A stretch of 64,000 nucleotides of DNA from Sipunculus nudus. Its lineage: Eukaryota > Annelida > Sipuncula > Golfingiida > Sipunculidae. The DNA is taken from contig CM049322.1 of assembly GCA_026874595.1 (NCBI GenBank), positions 53,347,386 through 53,411,385 of the forward strand. Reading direction: 5' to 3'. Below the pieces are notes generated by a model. That model saw only the letters and a program-made list of their open reading frames with translations, did not search any database and had not been told where the DNA came from. The translations under genes were made by a program, and so were the position numbers. How positions within the stretch are numbered: position 1 is the first letter of the stretch; every line of letters starts with the position of its first letter. Positions 1 through 10,913 of this stretch are shown in pieces.

Positions 1-258
1 GCCTATTGTTGAGGCAAGCATGGGCCAGCTGCCACATTGCTGGTGACCACTGGTGCTAATTACATAAGAGGACTGGACAGAGCAGGTCACAGCAAAATAA
101 GTTACCTGGCAAAATCTGACCTTTGATCAGTAAACCATGGATAAACAGAGGCATGTTTGATGTTAAATAGTGTAGGCTATTATTATTGTGACATGTACAT
201 CTTGTCTCACATCCGTCAATCCATATGCTCTGTATTCAAAATAATTTAAAAAAATACA

Positions 259-425
259 TGTACTTGACTATTACTTGAAATGTACTTGATTTTTCAAGTA
301 CATTTTAAGCAAGTACAACTACTGTACAAGTACTGTACTTGGTAAAAAGTATCAAGTACAAGTACAGGTCAAGTACTGAAAATTTTGTACTTGAGTACCA
401 AGTACAAGTACATGCACTTGACCCA
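259..425. repeat. CAAGTAC/GTACTTG short-repeat cluster
   Basis: A dense cluster of the heptamers CAAGTAC and GTACTTG in both orientations, ending in GTACTTGACCCAAGCCTG. The same sequence recurs at 14463-14629, and an oppositely oriented version starts at 12640. It looks like the end of a non-autonomous DNA element whose termini are made of short palindromic GTAC-centred repeats. No coding content. Confidence 0.7.
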
Positions 426-1059
426 AGCCTGATATACGGGGATACAATATCAGGTGCACAATATAGTCTGAGACACTGCTGGTTATGTATTACATCTATG
501 CATCGTGGGATATATGCTAATAAGGAGTATATGCTAATTGAGACAATCGAACAGAGTCAGCATTTTGCAATGCTTGTTAGTTAGTATTACTTGCCATAAA
601 CAGGGTATTTTTGTATAAAAACGATATTTTGTACATGATTAATTGCTTCAGGTAGCAGTACATATAATGTACAGCAATAAACTTGTACAATCTGTGGATT
701 TCTTTTCATGTTGAGTGGGTTATATGTCTGTCAGTGACATTGCTACGAGCTGATATTCCTTCAGTGAGGTTCTGATCATACGCCCTTTAACATTGTTTAA
801 AGTCATGAAATTTTAAATTTTGAGATGAAATCATTTGAAAAATAACTTTTGTCATGAATCATTTGAAAAGCATTCATGACAGTTTGAGAATTTACTTATC
901 TGTATTTTGTGTATATTGCTAAATGGTGTAACAGCTCATCGCACGTGTCATGTATAATACATTATACATTTATCTGAAACCGGGAACATAAAAGAAATCG
1001 GCCTTGATAGCAAAATATTAAGCTGAATCCCACAACATTTGATATGTGACAGATTATTG
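426..1059. other. Non-coding stretch, nothing recognised
   Basis: AT-rich unique-looking sequence, present again in duplication copy 2 (about 14630-15260). I see no domain-bearing open frame, RNA gene or element boundary. An 81-codon open frame that crosses into it from the GTACTTG cluster has no protein-like features. Confidence 0.5.
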
Positions 1060-1929
1060 CATAAAATCTGGGGATGATAGCTCCTGAGAAATTATGGGTT
1101 AATGTACAGATGACCAATTACCCCCGTACCAAAAAGTCAACGCAGGTGGCGCCCCGATTTTCATACATGATTCATGAAACCAACACTGGCATAAAATTCA
1201 GGGGCGTATCCAGGATTTAAGAAAAGGAGGGGTCCAACCCAGGAGGACTATTGACAAAGCCTAAAAAAAGTCCTCAAGTCCAGAAAAGGGGGGTTCCAGG
1301 CCGAAAAATTGGTCTGAAACACTTTAAACAAGGCCTACAGGCCTAATGCGAACCTGTGCATTGGGAAATACATCAGGTTTAATGCTTCAATGCTGGACCA
1401 TTACTTCTCATATATATGAACAATGCAAGTACTAAACATTCTGAATAAGAAACAATTACACAAACATCACTGCTGAAATTCTGGCATGGGTGCACACAAC
1501 ACAAAAATGATTGTAGCTGGCACCACCAGTCTTGTATACAACAAAGCTATCAGAGATATATACATATGCCCAATTTCAGACTGATATGTCAAACCCCTCC
1601 TGAGAAATAAGCAGGGACACACACTGTGCAAAAATTATTGTAGGTGGCACCACCTGTCTTGTATGTGACAAAGCTATTTGATATGTATTAATATGTCCAA
1701 TTTCAGGCTGATATTTCAAATTCCTCTGTAGAAATAAGCAGGCATATACAATGTGCAAAATTAATTGTAGGTGGCGACACCTGTCTTCTGAACGAGAAAG
1801 CCATCAAAGTCACATAGACAGGTCAAAATATGAGGCCAATACATCAAACTTACCTTGAGTCTGATGCATGGGGCTGACGAGGCTTGGGTGAGAAAGGCAG
1901 TTGTCCCGAGTGAACTGTGACAAATTTGC

Positions 1930-2490
1930 TGGCTCAGGCTACTGCACTGAGTGAACTTTTGACCTGTACCTGGCTGCACTGAGTGAACTTTTGACCTGTT
2001 GCATAATCTGACACAGTTGGCAGTCTGCCAAAGCTATAAATAGATCCAGGCTGAACTTTGGTGCCAAATCTGATGCACTGGGCAGTCTGCCAACGCTAAA
2101 AATAGAATTCAGCTACTGCACTGAGTGAACTCCTGACATATATCTGGCTGCACTGAGTGAACTCTTGGCCTGTTGCCTAATCTGAAACAGTTGGCAGTCT
2201 GCCAAAGCTATAAATAGATCCAGACTGACCTTTGGCCTGTTGCTAAATCTGAAATAGTAGCCACACCATTGCATAATCTCGCAGATTGGCTCCACGTGCA
2301 GCCCTGAGCGGCATGACACCCATGAGATGATCACATGGGCATGGTGCCCATCAGTTGTACACATGTCACCCATGAGGTGATCACATGCCTTGTGCTTGGC
2401 TGCACTGACTGAAATCTTGACCTATATCTGGCTTCACTGAATAAACTCTTGATCTGTTGCCAAATCTGAAACAGTTGTCAGTTTCTCAAC
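1930..2490. repeat. Degenerate tandem repeat around CTGCACTGAGTGAACT
   Basis: The phrase CTGCACTGAGTGAACT, followed by TGACCTGT and then a CAGTTGGCAGTCTGCCAAAG segment, recurs about six times with variable spacing. It forms the left arm of the foldback-like element and has a direct counterpart at about 16135-16640. Open frames here are repeat translations, not genes. Confidence 0.7.
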
Positions 2491-2988
2491 CTTTTTAAAG
2501 ATACAGACACAATCTTGGCCTGTTGGTAAATCTGTTTTAACATACTGAGAGACTTTGGCTAAAATGTATTTTTTTTCAAGCTGCTATCTGAATTTACTTA
2601 GATTTTACAGGGGAAAAGCTGAAACCCTTCCAAAGTCTTCTCGTAAACGGTCCAGCCAAATTGTTCAATATTTTACAGAAATTATCCCAGAGGCGAACCC
2701 TCTCAAGTTTGTTCAAATGGTTTGCGTTTAATAAATTTTGGCGGAGTTACGCGAAACTTAGTCATTTGGCAAAGTAAGCATACTGACATAGCAATCTCAG
2801 AAATGAATGGAGCTAGCATTACCAAGTTTTGTGAAAATGTTGGTCACATGACTCATATTTGAAATTGCTGATTTCGTGTCATGTGCAGGGGCGTAGCCAA
2901 GGGGGGGCCGCAGGGGGCCACTCCCCCCCCCCCCCCCCCCGAGTTGCAACCAGTACTCGCCGTTCTTTCAGAATTTCACTGAATCCTC

Positions 2989-2991
<3 letters not shown>

Positions 2992-3069
<78 letters not shown>
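2992..3069. repeat. (TA)n microsatellite
   Basis: About 39 TA units. The copy-2 counterpart (17131-17166) is only about half as long, so this locus is length-variable between the duplicates. Confidence 0.97.
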
Positions 3070-3072
<3 letters not shown>

Positions 3073-3370
3073 TTAAATTGAATTGGCTATCAGTTACGGA
3101 TCCAGAGCGGGCTCCTTCGACGCGCGGCCCCCCGTTGAACTGCAGTGTATCTCATTCATTTAATTTTTCAATTTTCGTGATTAATTTTTGTTTTTAATAT
3201 TCCTTTTTCTTAATTAGCAATTAGATTTTATTAAAGTTATCTGCAGTTTATTACTATCAAATTTATTAGTTGAGTATAAGGTTATTTATGAACAGTGGCA
3301 GAACAACTGCAGAAAACTAGGCCTTGGTTGGGTCGACCGTGAACAAACTCACGGCTCCTCTGGTGATACC

Positions 3371-3425
3371 GGTACTCGAACTCGCGATCTGTGATCTAAG
3401 GAGTCCTGTGTGCTGTCGAAACCAC
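3371..3425 (-). repeat. tRNA-like pol III box pair (SINE head relic)
   Basis: On the minus strand, GTGGTTTCGACAGCAC (3410-3425) resembles a tRNA A box region and GAGTTCGAGTACC (3371-3383) a B box (consensus GGTTCGANTCC). The spacing is tRNA-like. No complete cloverleaf with aminoacyl stem was found, so it reads as a tRNA-derived SINE head or tRNA pseudogene rather than a functional tRNA. Also present at 17466-17520. Confidence 0.45.
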
Positions 3426-5199
3426 GGAACCCGGTACAATGCAAAGTTTAACATAGGACTTCAGCATATCAGTTATTACACTCCGAGCATTACATTTAAA
3501 AGATAATATTTTGCAAGTTACGAACGTAAATGCGCCTTTGCGCCATTGACTTTTTTTTTAAACGATAGAAATTTTATATCCTAATTTTGAAATAATATAA
3601 CTTTTAAATATTGAACCTCTCTACAATTTTACTACATAGCACAAAGACATAAGGGAACAATATTTCAGGAACAGGAAGTCCTCATTTTTGGTGAAAATTG
3701 CCTCAAAATGTCCTTTTTACATTGCATATTAAAAAAAAGCCTCAATATCAGAGGGGGATACCTCCTCCCATATCCTCCCCATGTACCTGTAACTAACTTT
3801 AATGGAACCATAGTTCATATTTGAAAATAAAGAAAAATTATATTTTCATACACTAAAATATATAAAGTAAAGTAGTAGTAATAATAATAATAATAATAAT
3901 AATATATACGTACATATACACATATATAACAGTTTTCATAGTACCAATACGTGCATAATAGCACCCCCCCCCCCCCCGTTTTCAAATTTCTTGATCCGCC
4001 ACTGATCATGGCCCCCTCCCCTGCCTCAATCCTGGCTACGCCCCTTATGTGAACACCTCATGAGCAACATGTCATCACTTTATGGGTGTCATGCCCCGAG
4101 GACTGCATGTGGAGCCAACCTGTGAGCTTATGCAATGGTGTGGCGTCGTCCGTCTTCTGCATGCTAACCAATACTATTTCGAAAATGGCAGGAGCTAGCA
4201 TCACTAAATTTTCTGCTAAAGATTAGTCGTCTGAAAAACTTTATCGGATTTTGCTTATTTTATGGCTAATTGCATTTTTAGCGAACCTGTGAGCTTATGC
4301 AATGGTGTGGTGTTGTCCGTCGGCCGTCGTCTGTACATTAGCCTATACTATCTCTTAGGAGTCGGTCAAGGTATTGGTTTGTAATTTTGCATGTTCATCC
4401 ATACTGGAAAGTTTCCTCGTAAACCAGACAGGTGGCACCACTTACCTTACCGTTTCGTAGAATAGATTAATACACTTTTTCAGGAGTGATTCTCAATATT
4501 AGCCTGAAATTGTACATATCCATTGATTTTGCACTCCTCCTTCTTGTACTCAAGACTGGTGGCGCCATCTGCAATCGTTTTCCCATGGCTTCCATCCGTA
4601 CATGTGCTTTTGGTGAAAACTGCTTATATCCCAGGGGTGTGTCAAGGTATTGGACTGATATTTGGCATGTTCATCCATCTTGGAAAGTTGTTTCGTAAAC
4701 CAGACAGGTGGCGTCACTTGCCTTTCCGTATTTGTATAATAAATTAATGCCCATTTCTCAGGAGGGATTAGAAGTATTGGCCTGAAAATGTGCATATTCA
4801 TTGATCCCAAGATCGGTGGTACCGTCTGCAATCGTTTTCCCGTGGCGTCCATCCGTACATGTGCTTTGGGTGAAAATTGCTCATATCTCAGGAGTGGGTT
4901 CAGGTATTGGTCTGAAATTTGGCATGTTCATCCATATTGGAAAGTTGTCATGTACACCAGACAGGTGGCACCACCAGTCTTCCGGTTTTTGTAGAATAAT
5001 TGAATGCCCTTTTCTCAGGAGTGATTTGCATTATTTGTGTCCTGAAACCCGGTGTGTTCATTGATTATGATTGGTTTCTGCAGTTCTTGGAGACTTGTGG
5101 CGTAACCTTTATTTTTTTTTATATTTTTATGCTTTTTCCCTTTACCGAGACCGCTCAATTATATTGATACTATCAGATTCGCAACTTTAGTTTCCTCTG

Positions 5200-6060
5200 A
5201 GTCCTTACACCTCAGTTGGTTGTTTATTAGGGCCCAACCTGAATATTTATCACCCTCTCCATCCGTCTGTTCGCTAACTCTTTCTGTCTGTCCGTCAGAT
5301 TTGTTTCCTTATGATAACTCCAGTTTCGGGTCATGAGGTGAAAGAAAATGGTCACACAGGACCCACTTTATTAATAATTTAAAAGATTGTTGATGCACTT
5401 TAAGCCAAACTGTTCATCCCAAACCTTCCATCTTGCAAATATAGCTGACACTAATAATGTAACAAACCTTTCGATTTTTTTGGTCAAAAGTCAAGGTCAC
5501 AGGGCCCACTTATCTGAAAAGGTTGTGGATGCACTTTCCATCCGAAACCTTCCATCTTGCACATTTAGCTGACCTGTAAATAGTTGAAACTTTTTGATTT
5601 TTGGGGTCACAAGGTCAAAGGTCACAGGGGGCCATCTGTCCACATATTTGTTTCCGTATGATAACTCCAGTTTGGATTGTTATATTGGTTTCAGACCTGG
5701 CTTTTAAATGGCCCACATTAAAGTCAGAACTCTATTAATTTTTGGGTCATGAAAACAATGGTAAAGGCCACAGGACCCTCTTCTTAAAAGACATTGTGAA
5801 TGCATTTTAAGCCAAACTTTTCCATCCCAAACTTTTCGTCATCCACGTGGTGCACCTTATAATAGGAGAAGGTTCCTTTTGATTTTGGGGTCACTAGGTC
5901 AAAGGTCAAGGTCACAGGGCCCATCCAATTTCAATTTAGTTTATGGATGATAACTTCAGTTTGGGTAGACAGGTGGGCTTCAGTCATGTCACTGGACCCA
6001 GATTTTAATAAAGCTCATAAACATATCATTATAGACAAAATAATCTGAGCGTCGAGATCC
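5200..6060. repeat. Minisatellite-like repeat rich in DR1 (AGGTCAAAGGTCA) motifs
   Basis: Degenerate units of about 300 bp in which GATAACTCCAGTTT, GATTTTGGGGTCA, AGGTCAAAGGTCAAGGTCAC, GCATTTTAAGCCAAAC and CCATCTTGCACATTTAGC recur in fixed order. Exact 13-mers AGGTCAAAGGTCA lie at 5612-5624 and 5896-5908. The same family continues at 9360-10560 and 19400-20330. No coding potential is apparent. Confidence 0.75.
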
Positions 6061-6556
6061 ATGGGTACCTAATTTTTATCCGGCATGTTAGCGGAGATTT
6101 AGTGAAATACGAAACACTGGCCTGGCCCTTTTTATAGTTTTAAATACATTTATACCGGGGGTTTCTTGTTCAGAACAATTTGTTTCTACATAAATCCTAT
6201 AGTGTTCGTCTGATTTTGTTTTAAATGAACCAGTATTCGGCAAATTTTAGGTGAAGTTAGGTATTATCCAGAAGAATTTCGCCATTTAACATAGGGTCAG
6301 TTTTGTACTTTAAAAAGTGGAACTACAATTATGGAAGTTCCAGTCCTTGCTGACAGGTGTCGCTTGTGTGCCGAGCAAGGTCCACTGGATTCTGCTTGGG
6401 TGGAGGCTTCAAGGTGAAGCGTTCATAGTTCTCGTGCCCCACTATCGATTCAATATCAGGAATGTATAACGGAATGAGCAAGGACTCCCGGAAAACACTC
6501 GATTTTACTTATTTTATAGTGTGTAACCTGATTATTGTGTTCATCCCCGTTATTAT

Positions 6557-6582
6557 GTGTGTGTGTGTGTGTGTGTGTGTGT
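6557..6582. repeat. (TG)n microsatellite
   Basis: Uninterrupted TG repeat of about 13 units. The copy-2 counterpart at about 23086-23102 is shorter. Confidence 0.95.
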
Positions 6583-8860
6583 TAAATGAATTTCATGAAA
6601 TCTTTAAGGTTTTTTTTTTTCCCAGGGATGTGAAGAATCTATTAGATTTTGGTGTGGATCTGGAAAATGATGAGTAACCAGTAATGTCATGAAGGAATAT
6701 TCAAAAATGTAGAGTCACGCATGCATGAATATAAATGGGAATATGGACCGAATAAGTGATTGCGAACTCGAGGTTGGTAAGCATGCCACAATAGGGACTG
6801 GAGGGTGGCATTAATTATAAGGCAAATTTCTCGTTTTAGTTTGTATTGTATATTTCAGTCAACAGAAAATCAACAGAGCCATAACGATTTTTGTTGTTGT
6901 TTTTTTTTTTACTGTAATCCGTCCGGCAAATTTTTCCCACAGGCTGTTCACAGTGGACGTCACTGAACGAGAATAGCATTAATTTGGCGAATGTCTTTGA
7001 TGCTACAGAAATAATTCAAATAATGTGACGTAACAGGGTTGAAAAATTTCGACGAGCCAACAAACGGATAAACATATGAGAATTCAATAAAAAGGTCAAG
7101 GTCACCCATACAAGTACAGCTTTGCTTAACCAAAACGTAATATTTACATGTACATTGAATTTAGACCTATAAGATATCATTCTTGTAGAAAAAATCACTT
7201 TATTTATAATCAGTCCAAAAGTTTCTTTAAATTAATATTAGATTCCCTATAGTAAACATTCTTTTAAAAATCTGGTACAGTAACATTTCTGATGGTATAC
7301 ATACTTTTGAAATATTCATTCATTTTCATATGATTTTGTATTTTTTAAGTTCCATGTAACCGTCAACCAAGTTTCAATGGACTAATATTAAAACTCAAAA
7401 CAATATTTAAAAATCTTTCCTTTTGTTTTCTCTACGAAGTGTCTTTACATTGTTGTCTTTCTAGTTACCCTAAAACTGAAATTTTAATCCTTAATACCTT
7501 ATCAGGGATTAGATGGATTTTCACGAACCTCTCCAACACTTTTTTACCAATAGATTATCTTGTCAACGCACATTTGTGGAGGTCAGAGGTCATTAGGCTG
7601 CTTTATGGTCTCGCAATTATTTTCCAGGAATATGATGAATTTTGAAGAAATAAAGGAGAAATGTTTACCAATACAGTATATCGCCCAAGTTAGATTCCCG
7701 GCAAAATGCATATATATATATTTAATAAGGTCACAACGCCTTTGATGGATTTTGATGAAACTCATAAATATAAATCAACAATATTTTACCAATTTATTAA
7801 ATTCTCAGCATAATTCATGCATTTTTATTTAGGCCAGATGCACTATTATCTCAGGAAATTAGAAATAATACATCGTGGATTTACTTAACATTTTAACTGC
7901 TCAGGATTAAACACCGGAGAACTGAAACTTATTCAATCACGAATAAATGGATAAGAAATTAATAAATTTAGACATGCTATTTTCTAAAATTGGAGGGGTG
8001 GTTGTCCATCAAATTCTGTTCCGTGGATGTTCATCCGACTAATCAACACGGTAGCCCTGCATATTCGCTCCCAAAATATATCAGTCATTCAATCATATCA
8101 GTTAAAAAAAGGACTGGATATTTCACCATGGAGATCGTCACAGCTGACTTTGTTATAGGACGATTCTGCCGAAGGAAAGCACGAGCAGATGTCCGTCTTA
8201 AATCTTAAAACCATGCATGGTGATATTAGATTTAGAGAGCAGATTGGTCTGGATCCTTGTGTACTAAATCGTTGATGTACTCCATTAATCAATCACACCA
8301 GATAATAGTATCGGCAAAACATAAAACAGGCATCCGAAAATGATTCTGTCCGAAACAGACGTGGAGCCTGGCTACCAACCCCCTCTGATTACTCACAGAA
8401 GATTGGTTCCGGACTTCCTGAGTCCCACGGTCGAGCGTTACCTGTTTACACAAGTAAATCACATATTTACGTTATGTAAATTTAATTCATGTAAAATAAA
8501 CTGTTCTGAGTTCTGAGTTCCTCTTCTTAATATTTGTTTTCCACATGGTCCGCCGTATTCACATATACAATTACTTATAGGGCACGTGCAGCTGTGACCA
8601 GGTGACCAGCTGTGACCGGGTGGGGGGGGGGGGGGGCGCCCCCTAAAATTCTGCTAACACTTATACCAGTCAACTACTGGCAAGTGTTATGTTTGTAAAC
8701 TCAAATTTATTTTATTTTATTTTAATTGAGTATGCACAGACACAAAATATGGCGTTTTAAGTAAAAAAAATATTTTCATGTTTCTCTATGCGTGGTTATG
8801 GTAATGTTATTCCCATATGGAAAAGAAAGAAGAAAATCAAGAAAGATCTTGTCTGTAATG

Positions 8861-8863
<3 letters not shown>

Positions 8864-8925
<62 letters not shown>
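8864..8925. repeat. (TA)n microsatellite
   Basis: About 30 TA units. The copy-2 counterpart (about 25387-25440) is broken up by TATTATA and shorter. Confidence 0.95.
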
Positions 8926-8931
<6 letters not shown>

Positions 8932-9338
8932 AATGTATATTTATTATCAGTTCTAAAGGTTCCTATGGACCTACAGAGAAACAAGTTTTGTTGTATTTGT
9001 TGAAATTTTGAGAAGAAAAAACAAAAGCTTAGCAAGATATTGTTCGTAATGTAAATGTAAAGAGTGTCAGACTTTGAAAATTTCTAAAATAAATCTAATC
9101 AGTAGAGGGATTATATACTAACACATTTCTCTCATTTTTTTTTTTTTTTTACAACTCTCTCTTTTCTATTTTGTTTGTGTGCAGAAGTGAAGTCTCCAAA
9201 CCCTGTGATTATTCTGTAACATGATGGTGGATGGCCAAAAAACTGTTAAACCATCCATGCAAGCTATTTGTACTTTCACTAGACGCTTGCTATGCCTCAT
9301 TTTTAAAATTTACCCTGGAATACACCAAGAAACTATAT

Positions 9339-10560
9339 CAGTCCCATTAAAAAAACAAGACTCCAATTGATTTTGGGGTCATGAGGTCAAAGGTCAAGGT
9401 CACAGGACATATCTTTAAAAAGATTGTGGATGCATTTTCAGCCAAACATTTCATCTCAGATCGTTCATCTTGCACATATAGTTCATCTGCCAATAGAGGA
9501 AGACCCCTATTAATTTTGAGTTCACAAGGTCAGAGGAGCCATCCATCCAAAAATTAGTTTCTGGATGATAATTCCTGCTTTTATCGATGTATGGATTTCA
9601 AACTTGACTTGTATATCATGTCAGTGTCTCAGCTGTGATCCAACTTGTCCCAAAATCTGGTGTGTATTGATCACAAACGGATGCCCTACAGTAATCACCC
9701 TGTCTGTCTGTCCATCTGTCCGTCCACACAAATTTGTTTCCGGATGATAACTCCAGGTAGGATTGACATATGGATTTCAAACCAGACTTCAATTGGTCCA
9801 CCACTGGAGAAAGTGCCTGAATGATTTTTTAGTCATGAGGTCAAAGGTCATGGTCACAAGACTCGCTTATTTAAAAAGATTATGACTGCATTTTTAGCCA
9901 AGCTTTTCACCCCAAACTTTCCATCTTGCACATTTAGCTGACTTGCCAGTATGGGGAGAGCAAAAATGTATTTTGGGTTACAAGGTCAAAGGTGAAGGTC
10001 ACAGGGGCCATCTGTATACAAATTAGTTTCCAGATGATAACTCCAGTTTAGTTTGACCTATTGGTTTCAAATTTAATTCATATATAGCTCACCTCTAAAG
10101 TAAGAAACCTGTCGATTATGGGGTCCAAAGGTCAACGTCACAGGACCCATTTCTTTAAAAGGAATGTGTATTCATTTCAAGCCGAACTTTTCATCACAAA
10201 CCTATCTTCAAGATATTGCTCACCTACCAATAGGGGAAGGCTCTTCGATTTTGGGGTCATTGTATCAAAGGTCAAGGTCACAGGGCATATCCATTCACAA
10301 ATTAGTTTATGGATGATAATTCTATTTTGGATAGACAGATTGGCTTCAAACTTAATTTATTAATGACCCACCACTTAAGTAAGAAATATTTTAATTTTCA
10401 GGGTCCAGAGGTCAGAGGTGAAGGTCACAGGAAGCACATATTTAAAATGATTGTGGATGGAGTGTTAATTCCAAGGACTGTTAAGTCCAAGGTCATTGGT
10501 TAAGGTCACAAAAATATCCTTACAATCAAATTCAACTGAGCGTCGAGACCCATGAGTCCC
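9339..10560. repeat. DR1-rich tandem minisatellite
   Basis: Four or more degenerate units of roughly 280-300 bp from the family seen at 5200-6060, with the same module order. Exact AGGTCAAAGGTCA occurs at 9384-9396 and 9838-9850. Near-matches lie around 9983, 10265 and 10408. It starts where duplication copy 1 stops matching copy 2 and ends about 120 bp before the coding exon at 10680. Confidence 0.75.
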
Positions 10561-10679
10561 TAGTTTATTTATAATGGCAGATGATGTTAATATATTCCTG
10601 GGCAATGGCTGATTATAATCATGATTTGTTCATTATAATTATGACAAATATGAACTATTTTTAAAATTGCTTGTTTCAG

Positions 10680-10912
10680 TAATAACAGCAGATGGACAAA
10701 TTTTAACGACGGCTGCTCCCAATGGTGGGGGCGCCACCGTAGCATTCACAACATCAACGTCACTCGCCCCAAGTGTTCAAGTCACATCGATAGCTGCCCC
10801 AACCACACAATTCATCTCGGTGTCAGCAGATGGCAGCAGCAGTCTCATCAAAGCGGAGCCGTCACCGCAGTTAAACCTGGACGATAGCAGTGACGATTCC
10901 TTAGGGGAATAA
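10680..10912 (+). CDS. Terminal coding exon, S/T/A-rich acidic-tailed protein (transcription-regulator-like, unidentified)
   Basis: A T-rich tract ending CTTGTTTCAG (to 10679) is a good 3' splice site. The exon opens in phase 1 and runs 77 codons to TAA at 10910-10912. The translation begins ITADGQILTTAAPNGGG, continues as a low-complexity S/T/A/V/P-rich chain and ends in an acidic serine tail, DDSSDDSLGE. Codons are markedly more GC-rich than the surroundings, which supports coding. The composition and the phrase ADGQILTT resemble glutamine/serine-threonine activation regions of sequence-specific transcription factors, but I could not assign a family. A TTG codon upstream at 10667 lies in the polypyrimidine tract and is not a start. 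Upstream exons were not found in the window and probably lie beyond its left edge or in unrecognised sequence. Confidence 0.6.
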
Positions 10913-10913
10913 A
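10908..10913 (+). promoter_or_regulatory. AATAAA overlapping the stop codon
   Basis: The stop TAA at 10910-10912 is embedded in AATAAA. If used, the transcript would have almost no 3' UTR. A more distal signal could be used instead. Confidence 0.35.

Larger units (their letters stand above)
2886..4046. mobile_element. TIR element (AGGGGCGTAGCC ends) with ATGTG target duplication, copy 1
   Basis: The left end reads CAGGGGCGTAGCCA and the right end reads TGGCTACGCCCCTT, an inverted pair. ATGTG occurs immediately outside both ends (2881-2885 and 4047-4051), as expected for a target-site duplication. The 1.16-kb interior has no transposase frame. It holds C-runs, a (TA)n tract, an (ATA)n tract and a tRNA-like segment, so it is a non-autonomous element or a composite. 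It is present at the same position in duplication copy 2, so insertion predates the duplication. Confidence 0.65.
1060..5060. mobile_element. Foldback-like element (long inverted arms of degenerate tandem repeats), copy 1
   Basis: The left part (about 1500-2480) and right part (about 4060-5060) are inverted relatives. The block at 2259-2337 (ACCATTGCATAA to GATGATCACATG) reads as the reverse complement of 4060-4142 with modest divergence. Both arms consist of degenerate 100-150 bp subrepeats carrying the recurrent core CAGGTGGCRCCAC. Long inverted arms built of internal tandem repeats are the structure described for foldback transposons. No transposase frame is seen. Limits are approximate and no target duplication was identified. 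The centre is interrupted by the TIR element at 2886-4046. Confidence 0.5.
6061..9300. other. Repeat-derived intergenic DNA of duplication copy 1
   Basis: Holds a (TG)n tract at 6557-6582, a (TA)n tract at 8864-8925 and a G-run near 8624-8637. The remaining AT-rich sequence is shared with copy 2 (22721-25850). Several 60-72 codon open frames are present in both copies, but they have low-complexity or frame-shadow character. I see no recognisable domain, splice-supported exon or RNA gene. Confidence 0.5.
1..9338 (+). repeat. Segmental tandem duplication, copy 1
   Basis: Matches 14205-25852 in direct orientation nearly throughout, starting at an offset of 14204 bp. The match runs to about position 9338, where the copies diverge after a shared stretch ending in TACACCAAGA. 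Copy 1 is cut by the window start, so its left limit is unknown. Differences are substitutions, microsatellite length changes, a roughly 50-bp segment near 2325-2375 missing from copy 2, a 99-bp tandem duplication present only in copy 2, and a 2.27-kb block present only in copy 2. No intact gene is seen in the unit. Confidence 0.93.

Noticed and set aside
2859..3197. 112-codon frame with YIYIYI run
   Set aside because: Reads through a C-run and a (TA)n microsatellite inside a transposon.
3371..3425. Functional tRNA gene
   Set aside because: A- and B-box-like strings only; no aminoacyl stem or complete cloverleaf could be drawn.
4550..5064. Overlapping 68-100 codon frames with HVHPYWKV-like repeats
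   Set aside because: Degenerate tandem repeat arms of the foldback-like element, open on both strands by chance; the phrases repeat at the subrepeat period.
8470..8540. LTR-like segment with AATAAACTGTTCTGAG
   Set aside because: No TG...CA ends, PPT or primer-binding site found; present in both duplication copies without partner repeat.
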